Program-made: the position numbers and the translations under genes
Assembly: GCA_027946365.1 (NCBI GenBank)
Contig: JAPEUQ010000008.1
Coordinates: 496,001-560,000, forward strand
Source: Kalmusia sp. IMI 367209
Taxonomy: Eukaryota > Ascomycota > Dothideomycetes > Pleosporales > Didymosphaeriaceae
Length of the DNA stretch: 64,000 bases
Direction of reading: 5' to 3'
Part shown: piece by piece, positions 10,465-22,300 of the stretch
Position numbering within the stretch: the stretch's first letter is position 1
Layout of the letters: each line of letters starts with the position of its first letter
The notes under the pieces: generated by a model
The model's input: the letters and a program-made list of their open reading frames with translations, nothing else
Database searches by the model: none
Told to the model about the DNA's origin: nothing

Positions 10465-11416
10465 GTTGGTCTTGCAAAGCTCGTATTCGTCCGTGATCGT
10501 AATGTCAGTTTTCGAAATCTTCGCTGATCCTTCTGCGCTTCAATCGTCGATGTCCAAATCCGTATATCACCCAATGCATCGTATTGCCCCGCTTCTCGTC
10601 TCAAGCAAAGTTCATCAAAATCCTCCTCGTTCCATACCACATTAGGTACCGATGGTGACTTATGAAGTGGATCGGAGCTGCAAAGCTAATGGCGCAAGTG
10701 AGGGATCGCGATGTGAGAGAAAGCTTGACTTAAGAGGGGAACGTAGTGATACGAGGTGCACTGCCTCACCGCTTTGCCCCGGCTGCTTTTGCCTTCGCTT
10801 ACATAACTTCAACATGATTTCCTCTACTTTGATTGGTCGTGTAGCCGACCGCCGTTGTTTCATGCATGTGAAACGAAGATGGTGGTGGGGCGATTTCCTT
10901 GTTTCTATTCCTGACTGGCTAGCCTTTGGGAACTGCGCCCTCGCAGAATCATTGCCTAAACTGGCAGCAGACACAAGTCCACACATATTGTAGGCTCAGG
11001 CCGAACTCAAGGCAGACTCGTATAGAGGTTAGAATACATGCTTGTTGGTCTAGCTTTTGGAGACGTATGGTTGGGATAGCTATCTGCGTAAAATCCTGGA
11101 ACGTGGCCCCCACCCGATTCGTCACAAATGGCATATCAATCTAATTGGTCACGTGATTGACCCGCGAACACATTCATGCATCGTCATACTCACCCCTCGT
11201 ATCATACTGCAATCAATCCTTACACTACCATTCTTCTCCTCTCACTTCTACATCTGGGAAGCTTCTCTTAGGATATATCGACCTCCAAGTTCCTTCCCAA
11301 ATTTCCGACAGTGCTGACTCATCACATTCCACCTCTCAAAGGAAGGGGGATCTAATTTAAAAGACTCAATTCCAGAAGGTTATATACGACACACCCCGCC
11401 CCTTATATTCATCATC
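10465..11416. other. Upstream region of the lipase gene
   Basis: No gene that I can support. It holds the lipase promoter (right of 10464) and the 3' flank of the chloride channel gene. Short frames on both strands here look random. Confidence 0.55.
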
Positions 11417-14310
11417 TCACCTCTTCCCTTCCACCCAACCCACCATCCTCCCCGTCATCCTCATCCCCGCCAATAGGCCCCTCTCCTCGCTCTCCCCATC
11501 ACCAGGCTGCACTCTCCCGACACCTCTCCCACCACCGACACCCTCGTCCTCGCCCTCCCTCTCTTCCGCACCATCCAACACAAACCATACGTCCTTCTTC
11601 GTCAACAGGCCCCTTAAACTCCCTCTATCCACGAAAAGCACATATCTCAGCCCCAACTTCTGGAACATAGAGACAGTAAGCTGGAAACTGGCTTTAGCAT
11701 TGAGCGTGATGGGCGTCTGATCCATCCAGGGGCGCAGATCGAGCGAGGTCGTTGGGTCCGAGAGGGGCTGGTGCGAGAAGTGGGCTTCGGTATCTGGCGT
11801 GAGATTGCGCGGAGAAGAAATAGCGGAGGAAAGGGCGAAGGCGAGTTCGGTACGGGAAATGTAGCCCAGTAACAGTGCGTCTCGAGCGTTATCAATGACC
11901 GGGAATCCTCTGAAGCGATGCTGGGAGAGCATATCCCGAAGGCTTTGAATGGTATGTCCGGTTGCCGTAATAGCGATAAGGTCATCGATGCGCGTCATGA
12001 CCTGAGAGGCGGGAACGTCCGGGATAGATGAGCTGTTGTCGTCGCGGTTATCGAGGAAGGGGTAGCCGTTGAAGTGGATCCAGGATTCGTAGATGCCGCG
12101 GGGTGAGATGGCGTCGCCGACCCATTTGCTGATCATGACGGCGATCATGATAGGGAGGACATAGGTGAGAGCGCCGGTGAGCTCAAACATAATGACAACG
12201 ATAGAGACAGTCATACGAGTGGCGCCCCCGAGGGCAGAAGCAGCTCCAATGATGGCGTATGTGCCTGGCGTAACGCAGGGTACGTCAGGTTCGCACGAGC
12301 CGAAGATGAACAAGCTTGGCCAAGCTTGTTGGAGGAGCTGCATCGTGAGACCAACAGCTCGACCATAAAGGCCACCGATAGCCATAGAAGGAAGGATGAT
12401 GCCAGCTGGAATCTGAAGGCCAAAAGTGAAACTAGCAAGGATGATTCCCAGTCCAGCAGAGATAAGCAAAAGTGCTACTACCCCGGTGTTCGCTTTCCCA
12501 GCCTTGCAAAGGCCGAGCGTATCATCTGTTAGGTCCACGCACTCGGCGAAGAGGAAATACACAAGCTCAGAAGCTTGCGCCCGCATGAACTTGATGGGAT
12601 AGTTGACCATCGCCGTTACAAACGCGGTGATGACAACCTCCGTAACCGGACCCCTTAAATATGTTCGGTGTTTCCGCCACTCAGCGACTCGCAAGTTCAG
12701 TTTAATGAAAAGACCTCCATACAAGCCACCAAGAATTCCCAGGAAGACGAACGGTACCAGCTCGAAGTCATGCCATCCACTATGGTACGTGACCTGATAC
12801 AAAACGAGTTTGCCGGTTCGGAAGGGATTGAATGCTTGTAGTGTGACCGCTGCAACCATAGCGCAGACGAAGCTCTGCCACATGGTCTTGTCGGGAAAGT
12901 AGTAGGAAAGTTGCTCTAGACTGAAAAGTACTCCGCCAATAGGTGAGCCGAATGCCACTGATATACCAGCTGCGGCTGCGGCGGAAAGAACTTCTCGCTT
13001 TCGTGCTTAAGTCTTGTTAGATATGTCGCAATAAACAGCGAAACCACTTACCTTCATTATCATTTACATTACGGAACAACTTCATGAAAAGATTCGCAGA
13101 ACAACAGGCGACGTGCACCAGTGGGCCTTCTTTACCCAGCCAGAGACCAGATGCGACCGCAAGACCCTGTGAACTTTAATGTCAGTGAATGCATTGCATG
13201 TATAACAAAGCTACTTACCAGTCCCAAAGTTTTGACAAGTAACGTCCAAATGCCCAGAAAACGCCTTATAACGAAGCCACCCAGAACCGTCTTGATTTCC
13301 GCAATACCGCTATGTTTCGCATACGTCGAGTACTCGCGCACAAGGAGACTAGCGCACGCCGCAAATAAAATCTATGCCTGGTCAGCTTGCTACGTCGCTT
13401 TTCGTCTGGAAGAAACTTACGGAGAACAACACGAAGAAGATATACTCTATGATCCACCCCCCGCCGACTGAGGTTATCCCCAGTGCTTTACTCCAAGGAT
13501 GCCAATCATTGCATTTCGCATACTCCGAGTATCCCCAACAGCAAAACCCTTTATTCAAGTAGAACCTCCCATCCCCATCTACATTGCTGCAGTATCCCGT
13601 CTTGAGATCGCCCAGCCAGTCGCTAACCACATCGATGAACGCCGCGATACCCCCGCTAAGCACACCAGCCGCGATAAGGATCAACCATATCTGGCTCGCA
13701 TCCGCGATCTGCTTGACATATCCGAGTATGCCTGACGCGCCCGAATACAGATATCTCAACCGCTGCCGCTCTTTCGCGTATTCGAAGATCCAGTCGATGG
13801 CCGTGAGATCGTCATAGCCCACTCTACGCCCGGGGCCCTCGACGTACCAGTCTAGGCCATTCGCATCCTTTGTGTCGTGCAATTGCTCACCTGCGTCGCC
13901 GGGTGTGTCCAGGTAGTTCAAGATAAGCTCGGTGGAGTCGTTCGCGCGCGCATTCGACCGTAGCTGCTGCAGTCGCGATTGCGGGGGTCTAGGGATAGGA
14001 GAAGCGCGGTCCTTTGCGGCTCCTCCAAGGGGCGAGGAGAGGAATCGTGGGATTCCGAACGTGGACGAGGCGGCAGCTTTCTGCTTGCGCTTGAACGATA
14101 ATCTGATTTGATTAGCCGCTAAGTTCGAGCGCGAATGCATCGACGTTGTACGCACTGCTCCGGCAGCGTATTTCCTAGCGGATCATCTTCGAGCAATCCG
14201 TCTTCGTCGCTGAGATCATCTTCGATGGTCGGCTGTCTGTTCGTGGTGGTTCGGCTGGAGGACGCTTCGGCCTGTCCATGAGCGGACTGACTTGATGACG
14301 AGCTGGACAT
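11417..14310 (-). CDS. GEF1: CLC-family chloride channel/transporter with CBS domains
   Basis: Exons complement(join(11417..13005,13052..13166,13219..13371,13421..14102,14156..14310)), 897 residues. The CLC signatures are in order: HSGIAEIKT (the GSGIP-like filter with the first Gly replaced by His, Ser300 kept), GKEGPLVH with the gating glutamate Glu343, and [17 protein letters not shown] in the third filter position. Several hydrophobic helices surround them. Two CBS domains lie near 703-760 and 820-870. The acidic Ser-rich N-terminus is cytosolic. The family includes yeast Gef1, a Golgi/endosome chloride transporter involved in copper loading and cation homeostasis. The intron between exons 1 and 2 is 53 nt with donor GTGCGT and branch GCTAATC. 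The gene symbol is by family resemblance. Confidence 0.9.
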
Positions 14311-14635
14311 CCCCTGAAAGTGTGCAAAGCATCAGCTGCAAGGGCATGTTCTTATGCGCGCATTTCGTTATACGACGTTGAGCTGAGAGGAAGCTCAGGC
14401 ACGACGTCTGGGACGGCGCAAACGGAACAAACTTGTGGCGCATGGTGGCTTGTGCAGGCTGCGTCACATGCTTATTAGTGTTAATTGTTGTCGATGATAT
14501 AATTGGACGGTACTACATGAACAGAGTGGGATCCGAGAAGTTGGTTGTATAGTGAGGAATTCTATTCATACAATCGTAAATAATTGTCGCGAAGTAACTG
14601 AGCGGCACGATATCGCTGCGAAACCATTGCCCCAT
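14311..14635. other. Intergenic (CLC promoter, ADH 3' flank)
   Basis: 325 bp with no gene that I can support. Confidence 0.5.
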
Positions 14636-15853
14636 CTATTCAGTATTGAAATCTATCACCGCCCGTCCTGCGATCTCTCCCTTCCTTAGCTTCTGCACCA
14701 CCTCGTTGAACTTACTCAACGGGTATACTGTGCAGATCGGCTTCAGTAATCCCCTCTTGGCGAATTGCAACGTCTTATCCACGTCACCCATGCTACTGAC
14801 CAGCGTGCCCTGTATCGACTGCTTCCTGAAGCACATCTGATTCGGGTCGACGTCAATGTGAAGCTGCCCGGCCGGAGGCAAACCAATGCACATCACCTTC
14901 CCGCCCACGCGACCGCCAAGAAACGAAACAGATTGTGGATAGGCTTGCACGGCAGTCACGAAGACAGCATTGGCGCCAATGCCGTCGCAGAGCTTGACCA
15001 CTTCTTCTGCGACGTTCGGTGTGTCTTTGAAGTCGATGAACTGCTCAGCACCGTTCTCGATGCACAGCTTCTTCTTGTCTGCGCCAGTATCGATCGCGAC
15101 AGGCCTCAGTCCCATAGCTTTGGCGAGCTGTAGACCCTGCATGCCGACACCACCGCCTGCACCAGGAAAGACTGCCCATTCGCCGGGTTTGAGCCCAGAT
15201 TCTTTGATGGAGGTATAGACTGTGGATGCTGAGCACATGATTGGGCCGGCGATGATGTCCGAGACTCCGTCTGGGATGATCGTCGTGTATCTTTCGGGAG
15301 AGACGATGTACTGCTTGTACGAGCCGTCAACCATGAGACCGGTCATGACGGCATTGGCGCAATAGCATTCGTTGTCTGTTCGGCAAAGCTCGCAGGTACC
15401 GCAGGTATTCTGGATAGGCTACCGAAACCGTCAGTATTTCCCCATGTAAGCGTAGGTGAAACAAGCGACCGCATACCTTGAACCCAGCCCTCATGCCAGG
15501 CTTCAACGTCTTGACGTTCGACCCGACTTTCACGATCACACCCGCGCCCTCGTGTCCCGCGCATTGCGTACCGAGATCCGACATCTTCGGCAACGCCCAG
15601 TCATTTTGCATGAAGTGGAGATCAGAGTGGCAGATGCCAGTCGCATTGAGCTTGACGAGAACCTCATCCGGCTCTACCAACATCAGCTGTTGTTCCTCGA
15701 TATCACGAGATGTACAAGCGTCCGGGAACACGTACTGATCTCAGGCACCGGCACATCCTGAACCTCGATACGAAAGTCCGGTCCCTCATTCACAACAACA
15801 CCCCCCTTGCACGTCTTGGGGATATCGAAAACCTGCGCTTTGTCGTCCGCCAT
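14636..15853 (-). CDS. Zinc-dependent alcohol dehydrogenase
   Basis: Exons complement(join(14636..15418,15477..15673,15736..15853)), 365 residues, start MADDKAQVF at 15853. The first intron (GTACGT...CTGATG...GTAG) restores the family sequence [17 protein letters not shown]. Catalytic zinc ligands: Cys54 in GICHSD and His80 in GHEG. Structural zinc cysteines are in [13 protein letters not shown]. The NAD-binding Rossmann loop is [18 protein letters not shown]. It matches the tetrameric yeast/fungal ADH type that interconverts ethanol and acetaldehyde in the cytosol. Length is usual for the family. Which fungal paralog it is cannot be told from sequence alone. Confidence 0.9.
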
Positions 15854-18005
15854 CTCTGCAATGAATTACGCCCCAAATCGAAAACAAGGAACGAAGTCAG
15901 GAGAAAGGCTAATCTCTATGTGAGGACGAAGTTTAGTAGCGCGGAAGATGATGTAGAAGGGACGAAGGAATGTACCAGCCCGCGTCGCCGCAGCCCCCTC
16001 TCTTTATCAACAGCAGCTACATCCGCCGCCCCGCTACCCCATTTCGATGCATGTTACGACTCCTAAGCCTTCGTATCGCAACTGAAGCAAGCTATAACCA
16101 TGGCACACCTCGGTTCCTTACTAGCAGCCATTGAGAGCAGCCGGAGGCGTCGAATCGCGGCGCCTGAGTCGTCCCGCGAGAGGCCCAATGCGGAACTGGG
16201 CCGCTCATCGGCACTTCAGAGCGCGTCAAACAGACACGAGAGTAGGTCTCGCGAGACGCTGGGGCACGGGTGTGGGGTACCTTGTGGAAGCTAAATGCGG
16301 GGTTAGTGGGCGCTTTTGGAGGCGAAACCAATCGTGAATCAGCTTTGGGTGACGTTGGCGTTTTCGGAGGCTTCGGCATGCGGGGTGCGCTGCGACTTTC
16401 TTCAGGTTCGGCAGATAGATTAAAATGAGACTTTCTCGCATTCCTGGTCCCGATTTCTGTGAACCTGAATAGTTTGCAAGTAGGCATGTTTGCCGGGCTA
16501 GATTGAGGTGCATGTTTCACATAGCTTATTCCTGCAGGCTTTCCGAACTCTAACCTTGTGGACATTGCGGTTACCTGAGAATGTACTTGAATGTGCATTC
16601 ACTGCCAAGATTGTGCTTGATAAGAAAGATGCGACACAACATCGTACAGCAGATAGTGCGGTCGACTTCACAAGATTAGCAAACACGAAAGCAAGCTAGC
16701 TTTGAACAGAAATCAACTAACAATGCCAGAATCCAATCATCCAACCAACCTCGGAATAGATGCAACGCATGATCGAGGGAGGTGGTCTCGATAAGACCAA
16801 GTTAGCGCTAAGAGACGCAATCCAGGATAGGCAAACAAGAAAAGGGGCGGAGTATACAGAATAGAGAGCATCTAACAACAAGTTAAGGGGGACACAGATG
16901 GAGCTAAAGATGAAGAGCAAGGGAAAGAGAGGGAAGCATCAGCCACAGAGCAGGACTGTCGTCCCGCTCCGCCACCCCCACCTCGCTCGTTCTAGAGAGC
17001 CGTCGTTCTAGGTTGCATTACACCACTACCATAGGTTCTACAATTAATCACACGATCCAGAGCTCCTCTCAAGATTATTTAGCCAGTCGCGGGCCTTTAG
17101 AGGTGCCGCTTGCAAAACTCGAAGAGGGCGTGGGTGCGCGAGCAACAACGAGAAGCTACAACAACCCAATCAATGATGGTGTCTAGCGCAAAACCTAGCC
17201 TTGATCCGCATTCATACGTGCTTGCGAGAGAGCACAGCTTAGGATAAGGGCAACTAGCCAAGGCGGTAGTGAAACCGCAGCAAGGCTCGGTGAACGAAGG
17301 AAAGCAAATGGGGTGAGTACAGGTACCTCGGGGTACGATGAACTCCAGTTCGACCTACCTACTACTAGGCAGTGACGTGTGCGGTCGCAAGCGTTGCGCT
17401 ACTGAACCCCAATATTCGTCGTCAGGCTGCCATACTACGTACCGGCGGGCAGTTGACGGCTACGTACACTGGGTCAATTAATTGATGCAACATTGTTCAA
17501 GAGTACTATCACCCATTTAGTGATTCCATGGGCATTGTTGGGAACGCTATCATGGCGACTGCTGCGCAATCAATGATGCCCAATCCATCACGCGCCTCTT
17601 TGAACGACAGCTAGGGAATAATGAGTCGTCGGCCCACGACGCTACTTGTTCGAACCACCACTTCATTTGACAAGAATGCCGCACCTCATTGTTTGCTCAC
17701 AGGTGTGATTCCGACGGATGTTTCCTCGCCCGGTTGGCAGCAACAGGCAGCTTGACTGAGGTGCCGATATGGGACAGCAATGCTAGTCGCCCTGCGGACG
17801 GGACGAGTATTTACACCAGACGCTCCTCTCACCCGCTGCGTCTCATCCAAGTCTACACCATCCTTCTTTGTTTCTATCAGCACCTGGTACAATTCTTCCC
17901 ATCGCCCTCTGTTGGCCATTCTCTCCTCGTCGATACTTCCCTTCCACCACATCCCTCCAACACCACCTGTTTCACCTTTTACCTCTCTCATTGCTCTTAA
18001 CAACC
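15854..18005. other. Long intergenic region
   Basis: About 2.15 kb. It holds the ADH promoter at its left and presumably a long leader of the gene at 18006. A minus-strand frame at 16092-16598 and a plus-strand frame at 16100-16294 overlap each other and resemble nothing I know. A 12-bp perfect palindrome, GTCTCGCGAGAC, sits at 16246-16257. A C-rich stretch follows 16960. Confidence 0.5.
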
Positions 18006-18725
18006 ATGCATACGATCATGAGGTTCCTCTGTTTTTCCATGTATGCTGCGATCGTAGCGTCCTCGATGTCTTTCACGGATCCTCCAGCAGGAGTCCTCAA
18101 CATCACCCAAGAGTTGACCGACATCACCCTCGAGTTGTATGAAGGGGATACCACGCCGGTAGCCTGGTCAAATGATCCATACGATCGTATCAAGGAATAT
18201 TCAATCAACCTAATGTGTATTCGGATGCCAGAAAAACAGGGCAACTCAAGCGAACCCACCTACCTCGAGCCTGTAGAACTTGCTCAGATTCGGAGTAAGC
18301 ATTGGATACCGTCATGTCTGAGTCGTACTAACCTAACTTTTGTAGACATTTCCAATACCGATAAGCCCGAGACTGGCTTTACGTGGACGGTAGCATTGCC
18401 CGACGAGACTCCTTCGAACGTCTATTTTCTACAACTCAATGACATGTCTGCCTCACGCAATCCCCTCGGACAGACTGTCCTCATTAAGATCAACCGAAGG
18501 TCTTTCTCATCGCCACAGCCAAGCCCAAGCCCAAGCCAGACAGCATCACCACGACCGATCGAAACGCCATTGCCGCAACCAACGGAAGCCGCATCGAAAG
18601 GGCTCCAGATCAAAATAGGCGTCTCTGTCGCTGGAATCATCGGCGTGCTGGTGTTGGGAGGTCTTCTCGCGTGGAGATACCCAGCAGTGCTCAAGTGGTG
18701 TTGCGGACGGCGTAAGAGTTCCTAG
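18006..18725 (+). CDS. Small secreted, membrane-anchored surface protein (Kre9/Knh1-like N-terminal region)
   Basis: Exons join(18006..18294,18346..18725), 222 residues. The 51-nt intron is a multiple of three and has a near-perfect branch site (GTACTAAC) and a TTTTGTAG acceptor, so the unspliced frame also reads through. Layout: signal peptide (MRFLCFSMYAAIVASS region, start at MHTIM), an Ig-like beta-rich domain of about 130 residues (ITLELYEGDTTPVAWSND... to VLIKINRRS), a Pro/Ser linker (SPQPSPSPSQ), one membrane helix (about 195-215) and a short basic Cys-containing tail. This is the layout of fungal Ser/Thr-rich cell-surface proteins. The resemblance to Kre9/Knh1 is a guess from the domain's opening and position. 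Upstream in-frame codons from 17868 are probably leader. Confidence 0.7.
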   Translation: MHTIMRFLCFSMYAAIVASSMSFTDPPAGVLNITQELTDITLELYEGDTTPVAWSNDPYDRIKEYSINLMCIRMPEKQGNSSEPTYLEPVELAQIRSKHWIPSCLSRTNLTFVDISNTDKPETGFTWTVALPDETPSNVYFLQLNDMSASRNPLGQTVLIKINRRSFSSPQPSPSPSQTASPRPIETPLPQPTEAASKGLQIKIGVSVAGIIGVLVLGGLLAWRYPAVLKWCCGRRKSS

Positions 18726-19324
18726 TCCTTTTGCCTCTAGCCGTCACAGAGACAACAGAGACAGAACGACAACGACGAAGAAAGCGAAGGATGAGACGAC
18801 CATGAGAGCTGGGGCAGAGCGGTTTGTATTCGCCGTGTGCAACGAGTGTAAGCTCTTAGTCTTTGGCCAGGGGGAAGGGGGGGATTTTGGTCCTTGGGGT
18901 TGGTTATTGGGAGTGGTTCTTATGGTTTGGTTCTTACGGGTTTTGTGTTGTTTCTTGTAGAAGGAAAAATCTTTCATTCTGGTGTTTTTTGGGCCTCTTT
19001 GGGTTTTACTCTTCGGGTTTTACTCTTCTCAAACTCTAGTCAACAGCGGTGTTCGATTCTAACTCAGCTTATCAGCCTGATGTAGATGCCTGACTAGCAG
19101 GAAGAAGATATGCCAGTTTCTTTTACCCGTATTGAGCATATATACCTACTTCGGTTCACCTTTTGCATAATTTGACACCATTCAATCTATGAATAACCCA
19201 CAGCACGCAATACCTCACATTAGGAACAGCAATGCATCGAACCAAAGACACCAAAGCGACAGGCACACCTCAAGCTTCTCCATCACCCACAAACCTACCA
19301 CACCCCCGCTTGAGATTATTCTTC
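18726..19324. other. Intergenic between converging genes
   Basis: 3' flanks of the surface-protein gene and the SAP-domain gene. A small direct repeat of about 15 bp (gggttttactcttc twice) lies near 19009-19040. No gene seen. Confidence 0.5.
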
Positions 19325-22300
19325 TCAGTCCATCTCCTTGTCATCATCCTCCAACCTTGCCACAAATTGTGCTTTCCTCGTCATACCCGCCTGCTTGATA
19401 CCCCTTCTCTTGAGCTCCGCCCTGAGTTTCACTACAGTCATATTATCATACTCGGTCTTTGCCTTTGGCGGAGACACAGCCGCAGTGGGATCCTCTTCAT
19501 CACTGCTTTCGACAACTGCCTTGACAGCCTTCGTCTTGCCCTTAGTACCCCGTGCCTTTTTCACGGGCGTACTCTTTACAGACGCCTCTAAGGCTTCAGC
19601 TCCGTCTGAAGCACCGTCATCCTCTTCATCAACGATGACATTTTTCTTTCCCTTTGCAGTTCGACGTGTTTTCTTCGACGCCTCATCGTCAGTAGATGTT
19701 CCAGCTTTCTTCCGCTTCCCCTTCTTCGGCGACTCATATCCGCCCACACTCCTTGTACTCCTCCTCTTCCTCTTGTCATCACTGTTATCGCTCTGGCATT
19801 CATATTCATCTGCACCTGGTTCATACTCGTCTTCCACTGGTACCATGGAAGCACGCCCGCTCTTCGTCGTCCGCGTCGTTCTAGCTTTCTTGGGGGTTGG
19901 AGTTAGTGAGGCAACAACTTCTTCTGTTGCTTCAGGCGCAGCGCACATGCGGCCTGCATTTGCAGGCATGGGCGGTGAGACTGGCATATCATCGGCGATG
20001 GCGTCTTCGGTAGGGGGGACAGGGGATGTGTCCTCGGTCTGCTTGTTCGGGGAGGGATCATCGTCCGCTAGGTTAGGGCTTGGCTTGCGTTTCGTACTTG
20101 CTTTCGTGGGTGAGGATGTGATCTCTGTGTCTGGCTTGACTTCGTCGGATCCCGTTTGCTTAGTCTTGGTTTTGGACTCGTTTCCTAGCGTAGCATCTTC
20201 GCCCTCAGGACTTGAGACCTCTGGCCGCTTGCCTTTGTCCTTCGAAAGTGTTGTAGATGCAGATTTTGCGCCTTTCAACCATTCTTCGAAAGTAATCAGA
20301 TTAGCGCTTTTAACCACATTGAAAATAGTAGCAGTCTTACTAGTGGTTATACTCGCTTCGACTCTCGTCTCTACCTCAAGTTCCTCGACAGAAGTGTAAA
20401 CGGCATCTGGGTCGGATGCGAGGTTGTCTTCGACGGTTGATACGGGAAGGATAGAATCTGCTTCAATTGGCACTTGTGTACTCGGAAACTTCGAAACTGG
20501 GCCTTCGTCATTTTCCGAGGTTGGGGATGAGGAGGCGGATACAACAAAGGGACCGAACCGCTGTGGCTTCTGGGATCGTCTGTTGTGTATGTTTGATACT
20601 GGAGGTGTAATAGCATGGCTGTTTTTAGGTCTTTTTAGTAGTGCGTTCGGAGATTCTCGGTCAAAAGAGGAGTGGCCTTCTAGACTGCTTTCGTGGAAGA
20701 GCAAGTCCGCTTTGGAGACTCCCCCTTTCCAAGCCCCTATAGGTCCCTCTAAATTTGGCTGTGGATCTCCCTGTTGATCTCCCGCCGTAACTCCATTAGA
20801 AGACTCAGGCTCTTCTCTTTGCCCTTCTTCCGATTCAGCGACTGCGCCTTCGACGTCAACTCGCGGGTCTCCCTCCGAAATCTCCGCGGTCGTCATCGGC
20901 TGAGGTACGCCAAACCTTACATCGGTCTCGATTTCATTCCACGCCGCATCCGCGACCGTCTCGAGAGCCCTAGCATGCTGCCTGTCATCCTCTCTCCTGA
21001 TACTACTATGGGGCTCTACCGAAATGTCGTACTTGGTTCTCGGCTTAAATCTAAACGTCGTATATATCCTTTTCAGCACTTTCGTGTTTTGCCCCGTCCC
21101 CTCATCCACTTGATCAACCTCACGAATTTGAACCTCTTCTTCCCGTTTCAAGGGATCCCACACCCAACTCCTCCTCACAAACCTGCCCCCAGGGCAAACC
21201 TTCTCCGCCGGTACACGCTCATACACGTCCTCCTCTACGCCCGCAAAGCCCTTCACAAGATCATCCGCAGTCATGACATCTGTACGCTCGTCTGCATACA
21301 CGAGCATGCGCCATCCATTATTCCGATTCACGAGTTTGGCTAGGCACCACGAGGCGATGTCGTCACATGAAGCTGGCATGCGTACGCGAAGCGTAGTCAG
21401 GTTGACCAAAGTAGTTGCATAAGTAGTCCAGAAACGGTGCCAGCCGAACGCTTCGCGCGTGAAGACAGCGTAAAGAGCTGCATAGTGCGGGTCTGTGGCT
21501 GGGTGGGCATCAGTTTCCGAGTGATCATGTGCGTCTAAGCCGGTTGGAGGAGCGTCGGGGCAGCCGAACGCGAGGGCGTCGTGGTGTAATCGGGGTTTTG
21601 AGGAGTGACGGTCTTTCTTGCCAACTCCGTTAGGTAGGTTTTGCGCGTGGCTTGTTCCTGAGACTTGAGGGCGGGGGTGTAAGCCTAGGTGCTCGGCAGC
21701 GAAAGGGCAGTTACGGGTTTCTTTCCAGGGACAGTCTCGTCTGGGACACTGCGCCCGTGGAGGGCAATGCGGACGACGCCTTTCAATCTGCCATAATCGA
21801 GCATGATCGAGGGGATTTCGTAGATCGTAGAAGATACTCAGGATTTTGATGTGCCGGGTGATGGTCTCAAGATTCGTGGAGAAGTCTGACTCAACCCAAT
21901 CTTGCCACGCCACTTCATTGTAGGGCCAGCCCCAGTAGCAGCTAGAGTGATCCGGATTGCGGCGCCCGATCAGGATATGGACGGGTATGTTGGCGTCATT
22001 TAAAAGGATGAATTGGTTTTTGATGTCTGTTAACGCGCGGGCTAGTGCTTTGCCGTAGTTGCGAGGTTTGGAAAATCCTTTCCAGTCGGATGGGGAAGAG
22101 ATGTCGACTAGATTGGGATTATGTGTACCGACCATCTGGTTAGCGACCATGAACCTGTTTTCTATGTTAGCAAGGGTAGGGCTCAAAGTGGGCGCATCCT
22201 GTCAATGAGGAAATGGAAAGTACACGCGTAATCACTTACCAATCCCAATCAAAAACTGGCCGCCACTTGAAGGTCGATGCTAGCCACGGATACACAGCTT

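Noticed and set aside
16092..16598. Minus-strand frame of 168 codons upstream of ADH
   Set aside because: Pro/Ser-rich without a known domain; overlaps equally open plus-strand frames, so no support for either.
19338..20399. Long plus-strand frame of 353 codons
   Set aside because: It is the antisense of the Ser/Glu/Lys-rich disordered region of the SAP protein; composition (runs of Ser, Val, Leu) is the mirror of that region, and the minus-strand frame has the SAP domain and good introns.
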